Positions 27,078-36,744 of a DNA stretch of 64,000 bases are shown piece after piece. The notes under the pieces were generated by a model. That model worked only from the letters and a program-made list of their open reading frames with translations. It was not told the DNA's origin and made no database searches. This stretch comes from G963677445 sp963677445 (GTDB lineage: Bacteria > Bacteroidota > Ignavibacteria > Ignavibacteriales > Melioribacteraceae), in contig CAXXGF010000070.1 in the NCBI GenBank assembly GCA_963677445.2, positions 25,535 to 89,534 on the forward strand, read 5' to 3'. A program made the position numbers and the translations under genes. Each line of letters starts with the position of its first letter. Position 1 is the first letter of the stretch.

Positions 27078-27510
27078 AATATATTTTTAATGATTTTAGA
27101 GTACTCCGGTAGCAGAAAATTCTACGCAAAATAGCAAAATTTCAATTAACAATTAATAATGTACAATGAACAATTAAAAAGACAATTGATAAATATTCCA
27201 TGAGCAAAAGCTACTCCGAAATCGAAATCCAAATCGTCATCGAAATCGGTTTGAAAAAATCAGAGTAACTGCAAGAGTATGAGTAAGATGGCTGGTAAGG
27301 AGACAGCGTGGCTTCGATCCGCTGCTGCGGACCACCACTCAGTCGCATTTTTTCCTGGTTCAGCCAGTTTATGTCATGCAAATTAATAATTTAAAATATA
27401 TCTTAAATCCGAAAATCGACGGGAACATTATTCCCCGTTCAGAAGAAATCAATCAAACGGAGCCCGGCTAAATGGTATTAATAATTTTAATAATTGCGTA
27501 AAGCAAATTA
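27078..27510. other. Intergenic with dispersed repeats
   Basis: Contains AATTGATAAT-type AT repeats (about 27150-27195), an imperfect hexamer series of ATCGAAATC type (27218-27250), GGCTTCGATCCGCTGCTGCGG (27310-27330 region) and CTGGTTCAGCCAG (27355-27367). A tRNA was considered for 27295-27345 and rejected. No gene seen. Confidence 0.45.
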
Positions 27511-27723
27511 TTACGCATATTTCAATCTTCCCTTTGGCTGTGGAATTGGTCTGCCTGAATCCCTCGCGGTTTCAATCCATTCGGAAATAATTATTTCAAC
27601 ATTGCTGATAGCTTCATGATATGTTTTACCATCGGACATGCATCCCGGAAGTTCGGGTACTTCAGCAATAAATGATTTATCTTCTTCACTCCAGTATATT
27701 ATTATTTCATACTTGCTAATCAT
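27511..27723 (-). CDS. hicB: HicB-family antitoxin
   Basis: 70 aa. The HicB partial RNase H fold is clear: YWSEEDKSFIAEVPELPGCMSDG then TYHEAISNVEIIISEWIE. It is short and has no added DNA-binding domain, so repression may need the complex. It starts 2 nt after the toxin gene; AGGAG lies inside the toxin's last codons, so the two are coupled. It neutralises the toxin at 27726-27980. Confidence 0.9.
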   Translation of the reverse strand: MISKYEIIIYWSEEDKSFIAEVPELPGCMSDGKTYHEAISNVEIIISEWIETARDSGRPIPQPKGRLKYA

Positions 27724-27725
27724 TA

Positions 27726-27980
27726 TTATTCTCCTAACGTCAGGTTATAATCTATTATAATATTCCGGATTTGTTTTACCTGGTAAGGTTTTGCTTTTGT
27801 GCCTATCGGTTGAAGATTAATTATTTCAACAATATCACTTTTTGTAAAAATATGATGATCCCCCCGGATCCTTTCATCAAAACCTAATTTTTTAAGTAAA
27901 TTACACAATCCTGTAAATGATATATTACTATCAGATCGACGTAATAATATGTACTCAAGCAATTTCCTGTTTTTATCCAT
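27726..27980 (-). CDS. hicA: HicA-family mRNA interferase toxin
   Basis: 84 aa. It has the double-stranded-RNA-binding-like fold of HicA with the catalytic His region in IRGDHHIFTKSD and the C-terminal KPYQVKQIRNIIID helix. HicA cleaves mRNA when freed from HicB. The order toxin then antitoxin matches the classical hicAB operon. Both frames look intact. Confidence 0.88.
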   Translation of the reverse strand: MDKNRKLLEYILLRRSDSNISFTGLCNLLKKLGFDERIRGDHHIFTKSDIVEIINLQPIGTKAKPYQVKQIRNIIIDYNLTLGE

Positions 27981-28283
27981 GTCAGAATTATAACCAATGT
28001 GTAAATAAATTGCTATTATTCAGAATAACATTTTATTTGAAATATTGCAACAATTACTTTAATGAATCAACATTTGGTGTATATCTATTCTGCTCACCCG
28101 CCGGCATTTGTCTTGCTGACGTTGGAAAGCTTAACACAATTTTCGCCATAATATTAAATCCCGGCAATTTCGGAAATCAAAAATATGCCGGAATTAAAAA
28201 TTTCTGGTAAATTTTTGGTATATGGGAGGAGGGAATTCAGACGCTCGCGATAGCGCTGCTAAACCTTAGCGATCAGTCTGCTC
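27981..28283. other. Intergenic, imperfect hairpin only
   Basis: 303 bp. The stretch 28239-28281 (CAGACGCTCGCGATAGCG ... TTAGCGATCAGTCTG) can fold into an imperfect hairpin just after the Vat-like gene, but no T-tract follows. AT-rich elsewhere. Confidence 0.4.
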
Positions 28284-28907
28284 TCATTCAATTATTTTAT
28301 CTATATCATTACCGGTTAAATTCTGAACATGTTTTGTGATTTTTTCTATTTCCCAATCCCACCATTTCAGTTTAAGCAGTTTCTCTATTTTCTCTTCGGG
28401 AAATCTCTTTTTAATTTCCCTTGCCGGATTACCGCCAACGATTGTATAAGGTTCAACATCCCTGGCTACGGTTGAATTTGTCGCGATTATTGCTCCGTCT
28501 CCAATCGTTACCCCTGACATAATTGTAGCGTTATATCCAATCCAGACATCATTCCCGATATTTATATCACCTTTTTGCGGATAAGATTTGCCCTCCATCG
28601 CTTTTTCCCAGCCGTTTCCGAAAATTGCGAATGGGTAAGAGGTTATCGCGTTAGTCAGATGATTTGCTCCGTTCATTATAAATTTCACATCGGAAGCAAT
28701 CATACAAAACTTACCGATTATCAGCTTGTCACCAATAAAATCAAAATGATATTTTACATTTTTCTCAAAATTTTCGACACTATCGAAGTCGTCATAATAG
28801 GTGTAATCGCCTATAATGATGTTGGGATTTTTTACAACATTCTTTAAAAAGCATAGTCTGTCATAGTTTTCAAGGGGAAATTTTTTCTCTTTATCCGGTC
28901 CTGTCAT
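28284..28907 (-). CDS. Vat-like xenobiotic O-acetyltransferase
   Basis: 207 aa. Left-handed beta-helix hexapeptides (IGDYTYYDD, IGKFCMIAS, INIGNDVWIGYNATIM, VTIGDGAIIATNSTV) and the loop KFIMNGANHLTNA with the likely catalytic His83 match the Vat/CatB xenobiotic acetyltransferases. The WWDWEIEKI tail is also typical. Known members acetylate streptogramin A or chloramphenicol, but many chromosomal relatives have other substrates. CAGGGA precedes the ATG. Nothing around it suggests a resistance cassette. Confidence 0.85.
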   Translation of the reverse strand: MTGPDKEKKFPLENYDRLCFLKNVVKNPNIIIGDYTYYDDFDSVENFEKNVKYHFDFIGDKLIIGKFCMIASDVKFIMNGANHLTNAITSYPFAIFGNGWEKAMEGKSYPQKGDINIGNDVWIGYNATIMSGVTIGDGAIIATNSTVARDVEPYTIVGGNPAREIKKRFPEEKIEKLLKLKWWDWEIEKITKHVQNLTGNDIDKIIE

Positions 28908-29007
28908 AGTTCCCTGCCATTTTGGTTTTGTTTATTCTTAATTGTTACTTAGATAGCGATTGTCGCTTAATTCTGTTCACGGCTGTTCCGTCCGGGTATA
29001 TAAATGA

Positions 29008-30048
29008 TTACGAACTTTTTTTACTTTTCACTATCTCAACAACACGGTTATACACAATTTCCGCTAAATTCCAGTCGTAGCCGTCAAAATTTGTTGTATT
29101 ATTAAATTGTATAACAACCGCGTCAATCTCTTCATGATATTTCGCGATACTCTGGTAACCGGGAATCAGACCGGTATGTTCATATACGTAGATGGAAGAA
29201 TAAATATCCCGCTCACCCTCGTCAAAAACAGACCCGTCATTTAATGCCCGTAAAAATATACCCACATCTTCCGCCGTGGCTATCATTGATCCGTAATCAG
29301 CGTTCTTTATATCCTCCTCAACTCCAACGTAATAACCACTCATCAGATCATCCATATTCACATCATGAACAGAACCGAAAGTATTGTTTAAGCCGAGAGG
29401 GGTCAGAATCTCCTCTTTGATACATTGGTTTATACCGCGTCCCGACACCTTTTCGACAATTTCAGATATCAACAAATAATTGGTATTGCAATAGGCGTAA
29501 TCTTCGCCCGGTTCAAAATCAGCCGGTAAATCAAAAATTCTCTCAAGGACTTCTTTGCTGTTTTTGGGAGGGTTTGTCCAAAAACTCGGGATGTCGGTAA
29601 AATTGGGAATTCCGCTCCGATGCTGTACCAGCATTCTCAGGGTTATTCTCTCCGCGTTATCAATTCTTCCCTTATATTCGGGAAAGTAATCGGCAACTGT
29701 TTTATCCAAGGATAAACGCCGGTCTTTCGCAAATTTGGCGATGACAACAGCATAATATAACTTGCTTATGCTGGCAATCTTGAATAAGGCTTTCGGGCGG
29801 GCGGCAATTTTATTTTTTCTGTCATGCCAGCCGGCCGCATAATATTCAGGCGGACTGCCGGCCTGGTCAACATAAACGATTATTCCGTCAAATCCATAAC
29901 TGATCGCTTCATCCAACTGTTCCTCAATGCTATCCGGCAGCGGCATTATCCAGGCCCGCACCAATATCCAGGGCACATAAAACAGGGAGATTATTGTTGA
30001 AATAAACAATACTATTCTGACTATATTTTTCTTCTGTTTTTTTGTCAT
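29008..30048 (-). CDS. Serine hydrolase (beta-lactamase/DD-peptidase class C fold)
   Basis: 346 aa. An N-terminal membrane anchor (about 11-31) is followed by the serine hydrolase domain. The SxxK motif is SISK (Ser93, Lys96), the YxN motif is YCN (186-188), and an HTGLIPG loop stands for the third motif. Such proteins are D-amino peptidases, esterases or penicillin-binding-like enzymes in the envelope. The substrate cannot be inferred. Confidence 0.85.
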   Translation of the reverse strand: MTKKQKKNIVRIVLFISTIISLFYVPWILVRAWIMPLPDSIEEQLDEAISYGFDGIIVYVDQAGSPPEYYAAGWHDRKNKIAARPKALFKIASISKLYYAVVIAKFAKDRRLSLDKTVADYFPEYKGRIDNAERITLRMLVQHRSGIPNFTDIPSFWTNPPKNSKEVLERIFDLPADFEPGEDYAYCNTNYLLISEIVEKVSGRGINQCIKEEILTPLGLNNTFGSVHDVNMDDLMSGYYVGVEEDIKNADYGSMIATAEDVGIFLRALNDGSVFDEGERDIYSSIYVYEHTGLIPGYQSIAKYHEEIDAVVIQFNNTTNFDGYDWNLAEIVYNRVVEIVKSKKSS

Positions 30049-30376
30049 AAAGTTTAATTTTTTATATATGGCGTGATTTAATTGTTCACAGAATCCGGCT
30101 CTCTGCTTACCTGGTTATTCCACAAACTAAAAATAAAGATAAAATATCTTAAATAACAGATTAAAGGAACACAATTAAAAATTTCTGCTTACTGGTGACA
30201 GTGAGCATGTCTTGTTCAGCCCTGATAATATATCAACCCTTTTTGGCGTTTCTCCGGCATTTGCTAAAAAAGAATCTCAAATAAGTTTAGCAGAAAATTT
30301 AGCGTTAGAATAAACAAAAAAATATGTAATTCCGCTTTACCGTTCACTGGTATTAACGTTCCTGTTCATTTTGTTG
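30049..30376. other. Intergenic, no gene seen
   Basis: 328 bp of AT-rich DNA between two minus-strand genes. No terminator, repeat family member or ORF that I can support. Confidence 0.4.
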
Positions 30377-30799
30377 TTATTTCTCAAATTTCATTACCAG
30401 TTCGGGATGCCCGGTATGCTCATCAATTTGCTCCCGCGCTATCTTAAATCCGCATTTGTGATAGAATTTAATACTTTTAATATTTTTTTTGTACACGGTA
30501 AGACTCAGATTATCGCGGATATCTTTTGCTTTTTTCATAAGTTTCCCGCCAATTCCTTCTCCCTGGAAACCGGGTGAAACAAAAATAGCCGCGATAGTAT
30601 CATTATATAAAGAAACAAATCCTTTTATCATAAACCCCTCTTCATATATATATGTTTCTGCCGAAGGTATATAGATTTCCCTCATATCTCTTATCCGTGA
30701 TTCCCAAAATTCTTTCTCTACAAAATCATGGGCCTTAACTGAGGCGTCAAGCCAGATGTCGATCACCTGGTCAATATCAGATTGTTGAAATTTTCTTAT
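30377..30799 (-). CDS. GNAT acetyltransferase (YjaB-like)
   Basis: About 140 aa from the ATG at 30799 (MIRKFQQSDIDQVIDIW); a longer frame to 30871 exists but adds 24 residues outside the fold. The acetyl-CoA loop is SPGFQGEGIGGKLM and the C-terminal strand is KFYHKCGFKI. The start IRKFQQSD...WLDASVKAHDF resembles E. coli YjaB. The substrate is unknown. Confidence 0.75.
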   Translation of the reverse strand: MRKFQQSDIDQVIDIWLDASVKAHDFVEKEFWESRIRDMREIYIPSAETYIYEEGFMIKGFVSLYNDTIAAIFVSPGFQGEGIGGKLMKKAKDIRDNLSLTVYKKNIKSIKFYHKCGFKIAREQIDEHTGHPELVMKFEK

Positions 30800-30994
30800 C
30801 ATCTTTTTTGTGTTTATTACGGATTCCTTGTCATTCTCGATCCATCCATAGTATGGGCAAAAAAGGATCACAACTACAATGAATTAAGATATTTCTATCT
30901 CAAAGTATGTGCCTTTTCCCCTTGATTCCGGCTCGTTAAGTTCTGGAATAATATAATTGATTAATCTATTCCTCCGAAAAAAAATTGGGATTTT

Positions 30995-33406
30995 TTAATG
31001 CAATAACACAGCTTTTTTTGTAACTGAATAATTTAAGCCGAATAGCCTTATTAAATAAACACCTGAAGCTAAATCATTAGTTTTTAACTTAAAATAATGT
31101 GTACCGCTTTCAACAATTGAGTTCTCAATTGTTTTCACTTTTTCTCCAAGTATTGTATATAAATTTAACTTAATTTCGGATTTATGCGGCACATCAACTC
31201 GAATATTTGTTTCATCATTAAATGGATTAGGATAATTATTATATAACTTAAAAGTCACTGGATTGCTGATAACAACTTTTTGAACAGAAGAAAAATTGTT
31301 TGTCCAATAGTCTGTTACAGTTGAAACTCGCCAATAACAGTCGGTCATAAAATCCAGGTTATTAACTGTATAAGAAGTATCGCCAATAATATCATCAATA
31401 ACTATATTCAGGAACAAAGAGTCGGTTGATACCTGTATATGATAATTATTTATTCCCGGTGATTTTTGCCACCGAGCTAAAAAAAAGTTTTGATGTAATA
31501 CCTCATTATAATCTGAAATTGGATTAATTTGAGAACTTATCTGTTTATACAAACCTGAATTAGTTCCAATAAAATTGTGATATTCAGAAATACTGACACA
31601 ATTTACTTTTTGACTTTCCAGGCCATAGTTATTTTTTCTCCAGGAATCACCTCCGTCAGAACTTGACAATATGCCATTATTTGATAAGCAACAAACTATC
31701 AGATTACTATTGACACCTATCGCTTCCACAGAGGAGTTATATAACGGATTATTCAATTTTATCCATGTCTTCCCGTAATCCTTACTACTGAAAATTTTAT
31801 TAACAGAACCGGAACCAAGGTAAAAAACACCACCCGAAGAAACAGCTACAGCTTTTCCTGAAAATAAATCAGGCACCTGAATGTAACTCCAGTTTTCTCC
31901 CATATTCTCTGATTTATAAATACCGGATGTTCCATTTGTGACAATTACTATTGAATCATATAATGCGATTGAAGAGCTGTTTATGTTAGTTGGCATCCCA
32001 TTTTCCATCCTAATCCAGCTCAGACCGGAATTAGTACTTCGATAAACTCCATTACCGCTGCCAATAAACTGAACATCCTCATCTCCCACAATTGTTTTTA
32101 ACTCGGAGGTATGCAGATCAGGATTAAAACTAGTCCATGAACTGCCATTATTCGCGGAAATATATAATTCCGCATAATGGTGACTACTCCATGTGGAAAC
32201 CAGCGCGAAAACTTTATTTTCGGTCGCGAGAATTGAATTTGTAAATTCGTTATTATTACCAAGAAACATCTTTTGCCAGTTACTCAAATCCTTTGACGCC
32301 CGAAACAAACCTGAACCACTTGTGCCGACAAAAATAAATTCATTGTTTTGTGCCAACGAAGTAATATTTGCGCTGTTGATGCCACTCATATATCTTTCCC
32401 AGCGAATATCTTCCTTATTCGATTTATAGAAACCATCATAAGAAGCCAGGTATAATTCGGTTGAGCTGCCTTTGATTTCGGATAATGTATAACTTTGCAG
32501 CCCAATATTTTTTGGCAACCAATAGGCGCCCCCGCTTCTGGAATAAAAGAATCCGTAATGGTATACTCCCACATACAAACCATCTGAATCAGCATAAATT
32601 GAGTTAATAATATCTGAAGGTGGAATGCTGCCACCGGGAACATACCAGCTTAGTCCATCATCATCACTTCTATATACCCTGGCGTTGTTAGTAAAATCAA
32701 AAGCGTATAAAACTCTGTTTACTTCTGAAATGCCATGAAAATTCCATGCATATTGATAAGGGTCAATTCTGGACCAGTTATCTCCCATGTCGAGACTTCT
32801 GAATACACCGGACCCTGATGTTCCTGAAGCTGACGCTAATAAAATATTGGAAGAAGTTACAAAAATTTCTTCGATATCCCGATTATCAATTCCATTAATG
32901 ATTTGTTCCCAACTCTGTCCACAATCTTTGGAACGATAAATTCCCTCATTTTCGGAACCCAGGTAAATTAGTGTGTCATTTGTTGCTAATGCCTGGTATC
33001 TGCCACTTTTAATCTTTTCCCAGTCCGTTTTACCGGTATGTTTTCTAAAACATCCGCCACTTGTATTTGCTATAATATAATTGCTACAATTTTCGACATC
33101 CCAAACTTCAACAGAATTTAATCCTAATGATTCCCATGATTCCCCTGAATTTGTACTGAAATATACTCCCCCTTTACCTCCAATAATAAGGGTATCCTCT
33201 TCAATAAGGATGGAATATATTACCCCGCCTTCCGGTTTATCCGATTTCTCCCAAAAATAATCCTGGGGATATATATTGGAGACTGGAAAAATGCAAACTA
33301 TGAATAATATGATAATTGATTTTTCGATAATTATCCCGAAGTTATGTATCGGATTATATCCGGAAACTGTAGGATGAAATAAATCTTGTTGCTTTCGCGA
33401 TTTCAT
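30995..33406 (-). CDS. Secreted sortilin/BNR-repeat propeller with type IX sorting domain
   Basis: About 800 aa. The start is uncertain: ATG 33406 is used here, while longer frames begin at 33448 or 33469. A hydrophobic signal (IIILFIVCIFPVS) precedes many BNR-like units with S/T-x-D-x-G-x-S/T-W (YFSTNSGESWE, SKDYGKTWI), which form a beta-propeller as in sortilin/photosystem-stability-factor folds. A short Ig-like segment is followed by the C-terminal type IX secretion signal (NYPNPFNDETNI ... LASGVYLIRL). It is exported to or attached on the cell surface. This domain is the main taxonomic clue for FCB bacteria. Confidence 0.88.
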   Translation of the reverse strand: MKSRKQQDLFHPTVSGYNPIHNFGIIIEKSIIILFIVCIFPVSNIYPQDYFWEKSDKPEGGVIYSILIEEDTLIIGGKGGVYFSTNSGESWESLGLNSVEVWDVENCSNYIIANTSGGCFRKHTGKTDWEKIKSGRYQALATNDTLIYLGSENEGIYRSKDCGQSWEQIINGIDNRDIEEIFVTSSNILLASASGTSGSGVFRSLDMGDNWSRIDPYQYAWNFHGISEVNRVLYAFDFTNNARVYRSDDDGLSWYVPGGSIPPSDIINSIYADSDGLYVGVYHYGFFYSRSGGAYWLPKNIGLQSYTLSEIKGSSTELYLASYDGFYKSNKEDIRWERYMSGINSANITSLAQNNEFIFVGTSGSGLFRASKDLSNWQKMFLGNNNEFTNSILATENKVFALVSTWSSHHYAELYISANNGSSWTSFNPDLHTSELKTIVGDEDVQFIGSGNGVYRSTNSGLSWIRMENGMPTNINSSSIALYDSIVIVTNGTSGIYKSENMGENWSYIQVPDLFSGKAVAVSSGGVFYLGSGSVNKIFSSKDYGKTWIKLNNPLYNSSVEAIGVNSNLIVCCLSNNGILSSSDGGDSWRKNNYGLESQKVNCVSISEYHNFIGTNSGLYKQISSQINPISDYNEVLHQNFFLARWQKSPGINNYHIQVSTDSLFLNIVIDDIIGDTSYTVNNLDFMTDCYWRVSTVTDYWTNNFSSVQKVVISNPVTFKLYNNYPNPFNDETNIRVDVPHKSEIKLNLYTILGEKVKTIENSIVESGTHYFKLKTNDLASGVYLIRLFGLNYSVTKKAVLLH

Positions 33407-33469
33407 TTTGCACTCTATTATAAGGTAGTAAAATATTTTTTTGCTCATAGGACTTTTGCCATTCCACAC

Positions 33470-33901
33470 CGGAGTTTTTCCGGTGATTATTGAATACTAA
33501 GAACTTGTGCTAAGCTTAATGAATTATTTCCATTGGAATAGATGATTTATATTAAATATAACAAACATTTGTTATCAAGAGTGTAAAACCTCAAATACAA
33601 TCAGTCAGGCGTAAAATAGGAAAAAGCAGATAATTGGCAATGGATAATTATTCAGTTAGCAGTCAAATTCTACGCAAGATGGAAAAATTTTTTCGTAATC
33701 AGCGAAGCGGTAATCGTTCTCGTTCTTGAATAACCTGGGTGTTTTGGTAAAGACGAGTACGAAGTACGAGCACGAGTACGATTCTTTCTTCGGATTCAGT
33801 ATTTTTCTGGCTCTGCCAGTCTATTGATATTTAAAGCTGATTCATTCTTTTATTTCATTACTAATCCTGTTCTTTTTTCTGCCTTTTGGAGTAAGATATT
33901 G
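33470..33901. repeat. Intergenic hexamer array with CTGGC..GCCAG palindrome
   Basis: GACGAGTACGAAGTACGAG and CACGAGTACGATTC (33761-33786) form an imperfect CGAGTA series; CTGGCTCTGCCAG follows at 33807-33819. The part around 33590-33625 (CAATCAGTCAGGCGTAAAATAG) is similar to 59896-59930. No gene seen. Confidence 0.5.
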
Positions 33902-34372
33902 TTAATACTGAATGATATTTAAGGTATCCCTGTCAAAGAGGACAATAGTATCATCGGGATTCAGCGTATAATTATCCCTTGTGAATAATTCCAGTATATG
34001 TTCTCCATAGATATCATTCGCCCCTTTGCTGATTTTAAATGTAAAATCATAACTGTGACCAGTGAGGAAAGAGGAAATATTATCATGAAGTTTAAGGTCG
34101 GAGTATGTTCCGTCGGGCAAGATAATTCTCAGATAAAGGGGTAAAAAAGCACCGTCGGTTTTTTCAAACAGAATTGAAATTTTTAAATTAAGCGTTCGTC
34201 CCGCTTTAATATCTGTTTTCGGTATCACCGGCGCATCAATTTTTCCCGGCTTTCCCGAAAGATTCTTCACTGATTTTATTACCAGCCGGGAATTGGTTAC
34301 CTGCTGAGATTTAATCTCATATTGTGAAACATATATAACGATTAGAACCAGTAAAATAGAATATCTTCTCAT
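33902..34372 (-). CDS. Secreted protein, unknown
   Basis: 156 aa from the ATG at 34372, chosen because it begins a signal peptide (MRRYSILLVLIVIYVSQ); the frame is open further upstream. The mature part is predicted beta-rich (LVIKSVKNLSGKPGKIDAPVI, LKISILFEKTDGAFLPLYLRI, each split by motif). No cysteine and no known motif. It may be an exported adhesin-like or accessory protein. Confidence 0.6.
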   Translation of the reverse strand: MRRYSILLVLIVIYVSQYEIKSQQVTNSRLVIKSVKNLSGKPGKIDAPVIPKTDIKAGRTLNLKISILFEKTDGAFLPLYLRIILPDGTYSDLKLHDNISSFLTGHSYDFTFKISKGANDIYGEHILELFTRDNYTLNPDDTIVLFDRDTLNIIQY

Positions 34373-34541
34373 CAGGCGTCTCTCTTCATGTTTCCCGAAA
34401 AATGAATATTCCCCTGGGAGAAAGTCCTGTAATAATGCTGCTTTCGCCGGCAAGCCTATGGAATATTAAATAACAGTTGAAATATAAAAGAATTACAAAC
34501 TATGCCGCAAGTCAATAAAAAGGGTATAAAAAAAAGCAGAC

Positions 34542-34970
34542 TTAATCAGCCTGCCCTTTTCCCACTACAAATTTGCCCTTGAAATATCGCAGTCTTATTT
34601 CCTTCGATTCATTTATCGCCCAATTCTCAAGACCGGCATTTTTAATTCTTCCAAGATTATAAACCTTCATATTGTGGGGGTAAAAGTCGGCCCGGTCAGC
34701 CACAGGAGCGAGAAATTTGCAGGGAAATTCAGCACATTCAAAGCAGAATGCAACCTTCTTTTCCTCAACGCACTTCAGGGTATCGCAGCCATTCGGAAGA
34801 AAAAAATGTTTTCCTTTCATCTGTCGGCAGCCGGCGCAGGCTATCAGTTCTTCCGGCACGCCATAAGTGGCGTTAATTCTTTTTTTTATTTCACCAGTGA
34901 TATTATTTTCAAAAAGTTCGCAGTTAAAGCAGTCAATTCCGCATGGCGCGGTTAATTCTTCGTAATTCAT
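34542..34970 (-). CDS. DUF3795 cysteine-rich protein
   Basis: 142 aa. The DUF3795 cysteine pattern is present: APCGIDCFNCELF, ACAGCRQMKG, GCDTLKCVEEK, AFCFECAEFPCKFL. Ten or more cysteines suggest a metal site, possibly zinc. The role of the family is unknown. It stands alone. Confidence 0.85.
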   Translation of the reverse strand: MNYEELTAPCGIDCFNCELFENNITGEIKKRINATYGVPEELIACAGCRQMKGKHFFLPNGCDTLKCVEEKKVAFCFECAEFPCKFLAPVADRADFYPHNMKVYNLGRIKNAGLENWAINESKEIRLRYFKGKFVVGKGQAD

Positions 34971-35083
34971 TTCAATTTTCCAAAATATTATTCTAAATAC
35001 TAATTTGAGAATGTTCTCAACCCCGCGCTTTCCAATCTATCCCAATGGTATGTAAAAAGGCTTTACACTCCCTTTCTCTTGCC

Positions 35084-35108
35084 CCCCTCTCCTTGATAAG
35101 GAGAGGGG
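35084..35108. repeat. Perfect 11-bp-stem hairpin (CCCCTCTCCTT)
   Basis: CCCCTCTCCTT and AAGGAGAGGGG pair across a 3-nt loop, followed by ATAGGGGTGAGG. It lies in the gap between the DUF3795 gene and the POT transporter gene, both minus strand. No T-tract suited to termination follows on the minus strand, so it is more likely a REP-type element. Confidence 0.65.
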
Positions 35109-35248
35109 ATAGGGGTGAGGTTAAAAAAATTCTAAATACCTTGAAAAAAACAATTTATAAATAGCGTATTACTTGTTTTGCATAAATACTAAACCAGTTA
35201 AAAAACTTCCCGCAGTATAATGTCGTTTGTTGACTTTAGGGATTTTTT

Positions 35249-36562
35249 CTAAGCGGCTTCCTTTATCGCTTCGGCGCCGTGAGTAAGTTTATCAAGTTTT
35301 TTGAAAAGCGCCAGCAGAAGCAGTCCGAACAACGCGCAGAAAATAAAGATACCTGTAAACACCTCAAGTTCACCCGCGCTCTGGGCAAGTTCGCCAACCA
35401 AACCGGCGATTTTGTTACCAAGACCGGTGGCGGCAAAATAGACGCCCATAATGATTGAGCCATACCTTGCCGGGGCAAGTTTTGTGATAAATGAGAGGGC
35501 GACAGGAGAAATGCACAGTTCTCCGATAACCTGAAGCAGATAAGAAAGTATCAGCCAGATAAGCATGGCTTTAACACCTGTTTCAGCCTCAAGCGCCGCA
35601 CCCGACATAAGCATAAATCCGGTTCCCATAATAATTGTGCCGAGAGCCATCTTAAAGAGCGAGGAACTTTGTTTTCCTTTCTTCTGCCATTTATACCAGA
35701 AAGCGGCAACAGGCATTCCGAAAAGGATCACAAATATGGCAGGCACCGACTGGAATAAGCTTGTGGGAATTTCCCAGCCCAGCACAAGACGGTCGATTTT
35801 TTCTTTCGTATAAAGGTTCATCAAACCGCCCGCCTGTTCATAAGCCGCCCAAAAAACGATTACGATGAGAAAAGAGAGCAGCATAACAATAATGCGGTCC
35901 TTTTCTTCTTTGGTGAGGGGCTGTTTTTCAACCTTATTTTCCACTTTTTTAACAGGTATCAGGTTGCCGACATCCTTGAGAAATTTCTGCCCCCAGAGGT
36001 AAACGATCAATCCCAGGAGCATTCCTATTCCGGCGAGTCCGAACCCGAGATTCCAGCCGTAGGTTTCACCTATAAATCCTATAAGCAGCGGAGCCGAAGC
36101 CGCCCCGATATTTATTCCTATATAAAATATTGTAAACCCTGTGTCCCGTCTTTCGTCCCCCTCGGCGTATAAACCTCCGACCATAGTTGAAATATTTGGC
36201 TTAAGACATCCCACGCCCATTATTAGCAGCGCCAATCCGGTATAAAAGAAGGTGAGACCTTCCATTACCAGGGCGAACTGCCCCGCCGCGATAAAAATAC
36301 CGCCGAGCAGAACTGTTTTTTTCTGCCCGAGAAGTTTATCGGCAATAAAACCACCCGGAATGGAGGCTACATATACCAGCATTGTATACCAGCCATATAA
36401 TACGAGGGCGTCAGAATTTGTCCAGCCCATTCCCGGGTTATCACTTAATGTTGTTTCTGTGAGATATAATACAAATATTGCCCGCATCCCGTAAAAGCTG
36501 AATCTTTCCCACATCTCGGTGAAAAAGAGGATTGGCAATCCTTTTGGATGTTTTTTCTTCAT
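35249..36562 (-). CDS. POT/PTR-family proton-dependent oligopeptide transporter
   Basis: 437 aa from the ATG at 36562 (AGGA upstream). About 12-14 membrane helices. The family signature is clear: TEMWERFSFYGMRAIFVLYL, the ExxERFxYYG motif near the N-terminus; GGFIADKLLGQKKT; and FTIFYIGINIGAASAP. It imports di- and tripeptides with protons at the inner membrane. It stands alone, upstream of no peptidase. Confidence 0.92.
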   Translation of the reverse strand: MKKKHPKGLPILFFTEMWERFSFYGMRAIFVLYLTETTLSDNPGMGWTNSDALVLYGWYTMLVYVASIPGGFIADKLLGQKKTVLLGGIFIAAGQFALVMEGLTFFYTGLALLIMGVGCLKPNISTMVGGLYAEGDERRDTGFTIFYIGINIGAASAPLLIGFIGETYGWNLGFGLAGIGMLLGLIVYLWGQKFLKDVGNLIPVKKVENKVEKQPLTKEEKDRIIVMLLSFLIVIVFWAAYEQAGGLMNLYTKEKIDRLVLGWEIPTSLFQSVPAIFVILFGMPVAAFWYKWQKKGKQSSSLFKMALGTIIMGTGFMLMSGAALEAETGVKAMLIWLILSYLLQVIGELCISPVALSFITKLAPARYGSIIMGVYFAATGLGNKIAGLVGELAQSAGELEVFTGIFIFCALFGLLLLALFKKLDKLTHGAEAIKEAA

Positions 36563-36744
36563 ATTCAATTCCTGGTTATTCTGTTTCTGATTGCCGGAAT
36601 TCGGCAGGTTTTTATTACGCAGGCGGAATAAACTCCCGAGAAACGGTCAGACTATATAAAGGCCTGTTGTCGGAAGCTCAAATATAAAATGAGCCGATGA
36701 ATTAAAAAAGGCAAAAAGAGGTCGTGGTGTTGTTAAAGACCGAT

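Noticed and set aside
27295..27345. tRNA-like 3' end (TTCGATCC ... ACCACCA)
   Set aside because: No acceptor stem, D-arm or anticodon arm can be folded upstream; the sequence resembles a short dispersed repeat also seen near 52485-52510.
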